DNA from: Pagrus major | Taxonomy: Eukaryota; Chordata; Actinopteri; Spariformes; Sparidae | Assembly (NCBI RefSeq): GCF_040436345.1 | Contig: NC_133220.1 | Span: 10,671,664-10,735,663 of the forward strand | Direction of reading: 5' to 3' | Length of the DNA stretch: 64,000 bases | Part shown: positions 37,669-49,600 of the stretch, in pieces | Numbering within the stretch: position 1 is the first letter of the stretch | Layout of the letters: every line of letters starts with the position of its first letter | Position numbers and translations under genes: made by a program | The notes under the pieces: generated by a model | Seen by the model: the letters and a program-made list of their open reading frames with translations, nothing else | Told to the model about the DNA's origin: nothing | Databases searched by the model: none

Positions 37669-40600
37669 ATGAGTTCACTAACAACCCAGGAACCAAAAGC
37701 CTCAGGTAAGTTTGGAAGATGTAAGGCACTTTTTTGTGGTTGTTTTGTTTGTTCAACAGTTTATTGATCACCGAGTCGTGTTATTACATATTTAACAGAC
37801 CAAATACAGTATATTTAGACCTTCACAAATCTTTAAATAAAGATAAGATAAGATTGAGGGTGCCTTGATCAATCTTGAAGGTGTCCATAATCCACTTTAC
37901 AGGAAAATCATAGAGATAGCAGTGTCTAATGTCCTCTTACTTCTGTTTCCAAACTTCATATAACCTCATTTACTTCAGATCCACACTAAATGCCAACAGA
38001 GTGATGTAGCCAACTCAATAACTACACTGACTCGACGTATTACTTCACGTGGCTCTTCCTTGAGTGACATGTTGTAAATAATGTAATGTGAGTTAGAGCT
38101 AGCAGCATGGCAATGCAATGCAATGCAATATTGTGTTTTAATGGTGCAAACTGAGAAATGTATAGGCTATTTCAAGTCAGTCTACGGGCATTTCCAGATT
38201 TAGGAAAAAGATCGCAATTTAGATAATGGATCGTGATTTAAAATTGGTTTGCAGAAGAGGAAGAACACAGAACAAAGAAGGTACAGAAAATGAAGTACTG
38301 AAAGAAAATTAACTTGCTGATTAAATTTTTTTCAATATCATTTGATGTCAGAAACACCACATACTTGAAATGGAGAAACATCTATCATGGATATATATGA
38401 AAGTCAGGAAGTGTATCAGTTTCAATTTTCTATCTCCCAAAGTGCCTGAGGCCATTTGTACCTATTCTAGAGGCTGAGTGTTGGAGGCTCAGAGCGGTTT
38501 GTGAAAGGAGTATCAGTTTTATACAGCCAACAAATTATTACGTGAAGTATCCTGAAGTCTGCTGCTGTCCAAACTGACAGTTCTTCCAGGAGTGTTTGGT
38601 ATGCAGAAGCAAACGACTGACTGTGTCCTACCAGACATGGATTATGTGTGAATCAATGCTTGAGGAACAAGGTTACAAGAATCCTGCCTGCACTCAGATG
38701 ATATAAGAGCGTAAACCAACCCCTTGAGAGATGACACACAGAACTTGATGAATATTCAATATATGCCCTCTAACTGAAGTAGGACTGCTTCGGAAAGGTG
38801 ATGAAGAAGTTTAGTCTGTCACTGAGAGGATCTGTTTTCACTTTAAAGGTTAATTTTGTAGCTGCGTTCTTTCATGGTCCAAGTTATTTAATTCCTGTGA
38901 GAGCTGGGCAACATTTCAATATTATAACGTAATATGATATGAGACTATATATTGTCGCAGCTTGTCATTATATCCACATCACTGATGACTAATTATCAAA
39001 AATAATCACGCTAATAGTTTGTGAAGGTACCAAAAGTCATGCTTACAATATTGTCACAATATCAAAATCAAGGTATTAGATAAAAGTATCTTGATATATG
39101 ATTTTGTCGCCCAGTCCTAACATTTTATTGCCATATTGCCCAGTCCTGATTGATGTTAAGCCACTGAGTAGAAAAAAACATGTTTTCCTTTTTTTTCCAT
39201 TGACTCTATTGTTTGTTTTTTTCTTGTGTCTTCAATTTTTGTGAGCATTATCACCTGCCTTTTTACATGTATTTCCATGTGATTTTGTGCAGCTGCATTA
39301 CATAATGGTGAGATAAGGGTAAGGTGTGGGGTAGGAGAGGTTTGCTTGTATTTATATTTCAACTTCCAGATTGTGTTTTAACTATGGCTTACCATATTGT
39401 ATCTGTCTGATTCTGGGAAATCAAACATTGTGTTCATAAAACCGTTCGAACATTTACATTTGAAAATTAGAGATGAATACACAGAATGTGCTTAAAAAGT
39501 CTTAAAGGCTGTTAAATCCCTGTTAAACCTGGTAAGATACCTAAAAAAGACAGTCACACAAAACACAATTACTTCACTGAAATTCTCACATTTCAAACAG
39601 AACAACAATTAAATGTGTTGCTTATTAAAACTGAATCTTAGATTGCACAAATTAACTAAAGTAAGGTTAAAAATAACCTTTTCTAGGGATTGAGCATTAG
39701 TATACGCTTGTTAAAATGCAATTAATTGGTCAAAATATCTTTACTAAAAATGGCTTGTTTGTGGCCATTGCCTCTACAGATTGTGCAACATCCATCCAGA
39801 AATCTAATTGTAGCCTAATTACACACTGAGTGTGATTTAAGTTTTGGTGTGTAACCTACATAGTAAACCGTGGCTGACGACCTGAGTTTACTGCAATAAT
39901 TGTGGAACACATTTAATTCTCCACACAGTTTGACTATGATGAGCCATTTGGCCATATCTATGATATGCAGCAGTAAAGGTTCAAGCCTTGGGGTGAATGA
40001 AACAGCTCTGAGTCATTATGAGGTATGATGCTTGTGCAGGAAAAGGAGTAACAGTTGGAGTCTGAGATTTCACCAGCTGGTGCATGAACGTCGTGTTGTT
40101 TTCTGAGTCATCCTACAGTTGAAATCCGAGAGAGGATAAAGGCGGAAAAAAGTGTCACCCATCTGGCTACAAGGTCTGGGCTAAAAAAACACAAGAGTGA
40201 TCTGCTTTTGACACTGTGGCGTCTCAACTTTGTGATAGCCTTTCTAAAACCTCAGAGAAGCACATTTTTTAGAGCATCTCATAAAACACAGCATTTTTAA
40301 TCAGATTTTGATTGTGTATGGGTTTGTTTAAAATGTACATGTATCTACAAAGTCTTGTCTGACCTTCTGTTAAGTTCTTTGTAACCATAAATTGTAAAGG
40401 TGTAAATAAAATTGATCTATATGTTTAAAATGAGAAAAACAAAATTGGGTTATTTGTACATACAGAATTACCACTTAAAACTGATTTTGATGAGTTTGCC
40501 ATAAATGTTTGCCCTTTACCTTTAGATAAAATAGATACAATTCTATCCAATATACATCTCAATAAAAACAACCCAAGAAATTCAAGTTCTTGCCATGTTG

Positions 40601-43600
40601 GAGCAGCTGTAACAGTTGACAAAGAGAAAGGAAATACTGACCTCTTGTGAAATTTTAGCGTAACTGCAACCAAAAGCAAAAGCACTGGTGAACAAATCAT
40701 GGATATAATGTATGTTAAAGACAATATCATCGCCTTTAATACTTACACAACAGATGTTTTAATGCTGTGTTGAACAGTGTGAATGATGAATACAAAGCAT
40801 TATAAACATGTTTTCTGTTTCTTTTGTCTATGTTTGCCTTAACTACCTCCTACAACTGAGTTTTCTGTTATTTCCTGGTCTTGTCAGTGGCTATCAAGAA
40901 AAGATCCAGAGTTCCTGGGGTTATGATCACTCAGTATGTCGAGCAACTCCCTCCTGGAAAGTCAACGCCTGACTTCACTCGGAAGCCAATGAATGTGACC
41001 GTTCAGAATGGTAAATAAGAAACCTAGGAAGTAAAACTGTGAATACAACAACATTATAAAACAATGTCTACAACTGTAACACTGCTGTACGGCTCTCTGT
41101 ATTTTGTTTTTTAAGGAAAAAAAGGGTTTTTCAAAGCTATAGTGAATGGAGAGCCAGCACCAACTGTAACATGGGAGCGTAATAAGGGTGACGTCACAGA
41201 CCCAGGAAAATACAAAACCAGATATGATGAAAGATCTCACGAGCACATTCTTGAGGTGAGAAAACTTTGAAAAAGATCCTCCACACCTCATAAAACATGT
41301 TGTTGTTTAAAAGTCTTAAATACTTTGATTTGTCCTTATTATTTGTGTCAATGGGGAGACTGAACCGAATATTCAGCTCTAAAGATGCAATCTAACTGTG
41401 ACAACAATGCTTTTTCAGATAATCTGTGCAAAACCAGAGGAAGCTGACACCTACAGGTGCTTTGCCACCAATGAGTATGGAAAGGCTGTCTGCACCGCAG
41501 CTCTCAATGTTATGGGAGGTAAAAGACAGATAATTACAATGCAGTATGTTCATTGTAAATTTATCGAATTAGAAAAAAATTACAACTTAGCTTTGACTAT
41601 TTACTTATGATTTCTTGTTTTGCTGATGTTTTCACATTTTGTCCAGGTGTGAAGAAGAAAAGCCCAGGTATGACATTTTCCACAGATCTCTGTGGAGCTT
41701 AATTTTTTCTTTCTGTCATCCATTTTTCCATGAATTTAATTTTTAGGCTAACACAAATGTAATTATTGTGTTCATTTCTTTAATTAAATTTAATTAAAAA
41801 GTCTCTAAAGAGTGTAAACCATCATGATTATATAATTATTTGGCATATGTAAAAGTATCCCATGATATTTTCTTTTTTCCCCATTTACATCCAATTTCCT
41901 TTGAGAAGCTGATCAAGCACCACAGGATTTCAGAGCAATGCTTAAGAAAACGTAAGCTCAAGTCAAAGTTTTGCTTTAAATATATATTGCTGCAAACTCT
42001 CAAAAAACATAACACTCTGTTCTTCTCTTTTCAGAGTTATTGTCACCAGAAAAAAACAACTCCCACCAAAAAAAGAAGGAGAAATTGATCCTAAGCTCTG
42101 GGAACTGCTTCTCAGTGCACGAAAGAAGGACTATGAAAAAATCTGCTTTGACTTTGGTGTTACTGACTTTCGCTGGATGCTGAAGAGACTCAGCCAGATG
42201 AAAAAGGAAAGAGAGGATGAGCAGGCTAAGGTACAGTGCTGTATGTATTATGTAACAACTGCACATGAATTCTGGATTTCTGGATTTTGAGCCTGCAAAA
42301 TGTTGGTGAGGTTTTACTCTTGGTCAAAAGTATTGTTAAGGCTGGAAGAGAAAACCTGGTGACCCAAGTATCAGCTAGAGTTTGCTTGTTGTTGGCTAAC
42401 TTCAAAGTGTAACTCAACACCAGTCTGTAAATTAGTTTTTCGCGGCCCTCTCTGGTTGAACATATCAAGCCTGCTTCACCTCTGTGTGTAAATATAATTT
42501 ATTGCACTTGTAATCACATCCAATTGTGATATCACAGGGTCCTGGAGTACATTTGCCCATCACTGCAGCAAGGCGTAAAATTTTAATCACTGGAAGGTCA
42601 GAGAAAACTTTTTCAGGAGGTGTTAAATTATTATTTAAAAGCACATCTCATACAAATAAATTCAAAAGATTTATTTCACAGATTTAGCCACCCCTCAGTT
42701 TCCTTAGTTCTGTGCCAGTCAGATAATAGGGTCACAGGCTGCACTGCTAACTAAGCTAAGCAGCTAACAGCAGCTAGTAGCTCTAGTAAAAAAGAGAGCT
42801 GCAGCAAAGAATGTAGCGAACAGCAGTTGGTGGTTACTCTGGTGATATGCTCCCCCATGTTTTTGGGGAGCAACCTTTGACAGGTGTCTAATCTTTACAC
42901 ATTATACCTTCAAGTTCAAAATGCCATGGCTTCACTAGTGAAGGTCAGAGCAAAACCTACAGATACATACACTGGACTATCTTTCTTTTCCACGGACTGT
43001 TTTCTGTGCTGGCCTCTGGAAAGAGGTTCTGCAGCATTAGGTGCAGGACCACAAGTCTCTATATCAGCTTTTTCCCCCATGTCATCAGACTGCTGAACTC
43101 TAAGTGACAAATTGTTGTCTATTCTGGATACCTTGTTTCCTCAAAATATTTGCACTTACTAACCCAACAATGTCACTTTCAATAATTTGTACTTTCAATA
43201 TGTGTCTGTTTTCGATATTTATTATTCTTATTGTGGTATTTTTTTTTGATATACTTCATATTTTAATTCTATGCTGAGCCTCTGAAAACGAAATTTCGTT
43301 CTGTGTTCACTTGTTGCTCACTGAATGACAATAAAGTCTGTCTAAGTCTAAGTCTAAGTCTTTTCTAGGTTGTAGAGGCACTGGAAAATGTGAAACAAAT
43401 AGAAGTAACACCCTCTGGGAAAGCTGAATTTAGCATGGACATGACACTATGGGATCCCAACAGTACAATTAATTTATACAAGGTGAGTTTATGTATTCTA
43501 AGATAAACACTTAAAAACCAATCGCTGCTCAAATAATAATAATAATAATAATAAAACTTAATTGAACTGCTTTTTTCTTAAAGGATGGGACAATGGTTCC

Positions 43601-46600
43601 ATATGGTGATGATGAAAATTCAAAGCATAGCCTGAAGAAAATGGGGACAAAGTATGTTTTCAGCATCAAAGACCCTCAGCCAGAAGATGCTGGATTTTAC
43701 CAGGTTGATGTTGAGGAAGCTAACGTCCTCACAACTGACTTTCAAGGTAAGAGTAACTATTGAATATGTAATAAGGATGGTTGTATTGGCACTTGGCAAG
43801 ACAATTTGTGGCACAATTAGGAATGAGAGGTGAGTCAGTTGTCAGTTAACCCACCACTTAATCCACATCTCCTCTTCCTTGTCTTTCAGTGCCTGATGTG
43901 GAGTTTGCAGCCAAGATCAAGGATTTGAAGGTCGTTGAAAGTGAGGATGCCATTTTTCAGTGCGTCTTGTCAAAACCCCTCAACAGAATTACCTGGTCAA
44001 AACAGGATTCGTCACTTGAACATGGGGACAAATATGAGATCACTGTCTCAGAGGACAAACTAATTCACACATTGAGGGTTAAAGACTGTGAAATAGCAGA
44101 TAATGGAGCATATTATGCCATCGCTGGGATTAAGTCGAGCAAAGCCTCTCTCACAGTGAAAGGTGGGACGTCTTTTGTTTTTCAAATGACTTGTTGACAG
44201 TGTGATAAACACATCTCAAATATTCACCTACTTAAAGTGCTTCAACAAAACAAATGATTTATTCTCCCTACCTTCACTTCATTCAGCTGATCCAAATGCT
44301 CGTAAAAGGCGTAAGGGCACTCAAACAGGGGATCAAGATAACCTGAGTAAACTACAAAAAGAGAAAGACGACTTGGATGCAGCCAGACGAGCAAAGGCTG
44401 AAAGGGACGCTGCAGATGCAGCAGCTAAGGCTGCTCTGGGGGATGGTGGGGATGGGAAAGATGGAAGGGACAGAAGAGATGGTTCTGGAGATGGTTCTGG
44501 TTCTGGTGATGGTTCTGGGGATGGGTCTGGGGATGGGTCTGGCGATGGGTCTGGCGATGGGTCTGGTGGTAAGACTGATGGAGATGAGGGTGATGGAGAC
44601 GGCAAAGATAAGAACCTCCTGACAGATGGAGATGATGGAAATAAAGACGGTGATGCAGGTGATAAGAAAAAGAAGAGATCACGAACCGGGCCTTTGGTTC
44701 CTGACACTGTTACAGGTAAAATTATTGCACTGTGTGAAGAGTGAATAATGTGTCACTGCACTGCACAGACATACTGAAGATATTAGGCATAGTTTTAGTT
44801 CCAGTTCTCATTATAGGTCTCTGCTGCTGCATACTGTCTTGTCAGGTTTGCTATCTGGGCCAATATTTGCCAAGTGTCTCAGAATTACTTCTTGCACTCC
44901 CTACCTAGAGTAAGATATGAGAGATAGCTACAGCAGGAAGCTTTCTACTCCTGAGAGCAGAGTAGGTGAAGGAAGTATAGACCTGGGAGTATTGACAATT
45001 TTCCTCCTCCTCCTTTTCCTTCAAAGAAATGTCTTGAACTACTTGTGGAGTGGGTAAAGGTCGGACTGGTAGATGGAAAAAGTCATAAATAGCCACCTGA
45101 TGAGGAATTCTAGGACCCCCTTCAAAATCTCTTAAATCCTGGTGAAAATGTCATTACTTACCTATAGTCAAGAAGTTAAAATATTTTTACATTTCTATCA
45201 AATTTAAGATTGCAGACCTTTTTGATTTTCCAAAAACAGTTCAGTTTGTAATAGTTCAGTTACAAAAAAAATGCAATTGCAGTGTAATTGCAGAAAATCT
45301 TCTGCAATGCTGCTTGTTGACCACTAGAGAGAGACGTACTGTAAACAAGAAAATTGGTAAGGCAGAACAGAAACAGGGATGTTCCAGTGATTGCTGTGCT
45401 TGATTTGCTTGTACTGAGAAATAAAAACTGCATGCTCTTTGTTTGCTCTGTTGGCTCTACACTTTTCTGGTGCAGATTGTCAGGTCTTACTAACAATTGC
45501 TATTCCACATATCTTAAATTTAGCAAACAATATATTTGTTTTTTATGGCCAAACACAATGCACACAGTCATTTTGACTAGTGTGCTATTTCTTACTGTTG
45601 CAGATCGGGGTGTCCAGTTTGTCAGTGGGCTGTCAGACACTCTTGCTAATGTTGGTGAACGGGCAGAGCTGTCTTGCAAACTAAGCAATGAAGCCTCTGA
45701 GGGACGTTGGTATAAAAATGGGAAGTTGGTAAGTAAACTATTCCTAGTTTCCTAGTTTGTGAAACTGTAATGGTCCATTTTAGTTGTTGCATACATTCAT
45801 TTATCAAAATGTTTGTCTTATAAATATTGAATCTTCTTATCTGACAAGCTAACCAATGAGGATGGGGTAACAATTATCAAAGATGGAGCCTGTCATAGGT
45901 TGATAATTGATTGCTGTAATAAAGATGATGCAGCTGTGTACCGCTTCGAAGCTGAGGGCCGTAAATCAGAAGCAACGCTTAATATACAAGGTCAGAATAA
46001 AAGTCAACAACACGGTTTGGTATCCATAGTTTAAAAGGGTTTAAACAAGAGTTTTAACTGTTTCTTCTCCAACTTGGAAGACCCACCCAAAATCGATGCT
46101 GACGCCCTGGGAAAGTTCACAAAGCCAGTCATTATAAAAGCAGGTGAAAATGCAGAATGGAAGCTGCCGTTCTCAGGTGGGGGACCGATAAATATACAAT
46201 GGTACAAGGATGATGACGAGCTTTTGCCTGCTCTCAATGTGAAGATTGAAACATCAGCTACTGAGAGTAAACTCCGCTTAACTAAGTGCCAGAGGAAAGA
46301 TAGCGGAGAGGTCAAAATCAAAATCAAAAATGAATTCGGCACAACAGAGGCATCTTCCAAACTTATTGTACTGGGTAAGTTGTCAAGAGTAAGCGAAAGT
46401 TTGTCATGTTTTACACATTGTACTGTCTAAAGAACAAATGCTTTAAGCTGTTTGTATTATTAATTTTCATTTCATCAACAGACAAGCCCACACCACCACA
46501 GGGACCTGTAGACATTATGGAAAGTGCTGTAACATCTGTTGAGTTCAAATGGAAACCACCAAAAGATAGTGGTGGATGCCCCGTCACAAACTATATCATA

Positions 46601-49600
46601 GACCGACAACAAGTAGGGCGCAATAAATGGTCAAATCTCGGTGAGATCCCTGGTGGCAACCCAAGTTACAAAGATTCAGATGTGGACCCTGGGAGGAGAT
46701 ACTGCTACCGGATCAGAGCCAAGAACTCAGAGGGCATCAGTGACTACCTGCAGACAGAGGACATATCAGCTGGTGTATTGCGTGAGTCTTTCATTGGAGG
46801 ATTTGTAGTAAGAGCTATTTTATAGGTGTAGAGTGTGAGATTCAATGCAAATCAAATTAAAATACTCTTTTCCAAGACATCATGCTTTATTCCACAAACA
46901 TTTTTCAGCTCTCTAACCACTTTCTGCTATGTACCATGTACTGCCGAGTTGGGAAGGTTTCTGGTTTTGCTGGACTGGTCTGGTGTACGAGCTTAAACTG
47001 GTTTGATTTTATCTCAACTGACCTAACCAGCATGTTTGGGTCGTAGGTGAAGAGAGCTGGCAGGATGTGGCTTGTTTGCAGGAGCTAAGACAGCTGATAA
47101 GCTCAGCACCACACAGTCATGCCTCCCTCTGTTTTGTGGTGATGTACTATAGTTGAGTTGTGCACGTACTATTGAGACCATGGGCTCTCGTTTTGTTCCA
47201 CTCAAGAGCAGCTGAGTAACGTGTAACAACTGGTAGTAAATTTTGGTCTTACTCGTCCAGAATGGTAGTTGGCTTAATCTCAAACTGGTTTGAACATTTT
47301 TATATCGGCCCAACTCTGGAGGTAATAATAACAAAAGAGCAAAAATGACATAACAACACAGAATAGACAAAATGTCATGTTTCCCCCACAGGTTATCCTG
47401 GAGCCCCAACACCACCTAAAGTGGTCAGTGCCTTTAAAGACTGCATCAATCTGGCATGGTCTCCTCCATGTGACACTGGAGGTACCAAAATAGTGGGATA
47501 CAAATTGGAAAAGAAAAAGAAGGGGACAAATTACTGGAGCCTTGTAAACCAAAGTGGGCCTATCACAGGTACCCAATTTATATGACAAGCTGCCGGAATA
47601 CAATGATTGACTACAGTGCTATGCATCCACCTAAGTCAACAAATACTTCTTCCTCTGTCCACAGATACAAAGTATGCAGTGAAGGATGTTTTTGAAGGAG
47701 CGGCTTACGAATTTAGAGTGTCTGCCATCAACCTGTCTGGTGCTGGAGATCCTAGTATTCCATGTGACACAGTAATTGCAAGAGATCCGATGAGTAAGCC
47801 AGTCACACTCTTATATTTTACTGCTGTTGTCTTCACTGAAAACCCTGCTGAGCCAATAACCTCTCATTACTGCAATTACAGAACCCCCAGGCAAAGTCAC
47901 AGACCTGAAGTTAACATCCTCCAATTACACCACATTTTCACTGGCTTGGACTAAACCTAAAGAAATGAAAGGGGTAGAGGACGAAGCCCAAGGGTACTTT
48001 GTGGAGATCAGACCAATAGAAAGCCTTGAATGGACCCGCTGTAATGCCATCCCAATTACTCTAACTTCCTACACCGTGCTTGGCTTGAAGGCGATGGCCA
48101 CCTACTGGGTGAGAGTAATTGCCACCAATTATGGAGGTGACGGAGAACCTCAGGGCTTTGACAATTACATCATTGCCATGCCTCCTCCTGGTGAGAACAT
48201 TTGTAGTTATGTAATGTTTAATAAAATAACAGCTCTCTCTATTAGTTCTTAAAATGTCATCATCCAATTATATTTAGTATAGGGATACAGTCATAGCAAA
48301 TATTTAGATTTTCTTCCATATACATCTGCACAGTGCAGCCTTTGCCGTGAAATATCCCTACAGCTGTCAAAGATACTGCAAATCTCTGTACCAAGAAAAC
48401 ACTGCATGCACAACAGCTTTCCTTCTGATTAGTGTCTTACAATCTTTTGTTTAATATCGATGGATATTGGACTTAAAGGGTGGAATTATTGTGACAAGGC
48501 ACTTATGACAGCAATAGTGTTATAAAATTACTTTGGACAGCCCAGCACCCACAGCCAACTACTGATGTTCAAATGCAGCTTTCAACAAAAAATAGCAATT
48601 TAAAGGGAGGGTACAACGTCAAAACACCACTTTAATACAGGCAAAGTGACTTGTTTTACTGCATTTACACAAAGGAGTTACATCCACATCACTGATACAG
48701 GCTCTCAGCGTGTTTATGTATGTATTGAAACTGATGGCTTCTGTTTATTTAGTCATGCCACCCTGTGGTTCAGTCATTTGCGGCACAGTGGGATAGAAAT
48801 AGGTTTGCAATGCGCAATGCAATGTGGTGTTTTCAACAGCTGAACAATGGATTACATTAAACGGAGGATGTGAAATTTACCTGGATTTGTGCAGAGATGC
48901 TGCAATGATCTTTTTTTTTTCAATTATCATTATTCCAATCATATATATTTCCTCAAAACATCCCTATTTATGTGAAAAGGAATTTAAAAAATATATGATT
49001 TCTTAATAGTTTATACAATAGAGTAGATAGTATTTAAAAAGTAATGAAATACTACCTGACAGTTTGCTAAATTAAATAAATACAAGAATCTAAACATTTT
49101 ATCCTGATTTTTACCCTCACAGTAAAGCCAAAGTTTAAAGATCGCAATATGAAGACCTTTGTGGTGGTAAAATGTGGAAACACAGTCCGCCTGAACATCA
49201 ACTTTGAGGTATTGTACCAGTGGTTTTCTTACTAATGAGATCTTACGAAAAGGTGTTTTTATAGTGTGAACCTACACTAACATTGTCAGACTTTTTAACC
49301 AATTAATCTTAAATGTTTCTTATTGTCTACAGGCCTCCCCACTGCCAGAGATCTCTTGGCTAAAAGATGGCATGCCAGTGCCCAAACATGTAACAATTAC
49401 CAACTCTGATAAAGGCTCTCAACTGTTAATCCCCACATCTGAATGGTCTGACACCGGCATCTTCACCATAACTGTCAAGAACATTGTCGGCCAGGAGAGC
49501 TTCAATGTTGAAATCAGAGTCACAGGTGATTCCCACTAAAGTTACAGAGACTGAATGCGAGCCTCATTAGCTGTTCCATCCTTTTCGAGACTTTTAACAC

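Noticed and set aside
44333-44707. Reverse-strand Pro/Ser open frame opposite the copy C linker
   Set aside because: Shadow of the GDGS minisatellite; the + strand exon fits phase and homologues.
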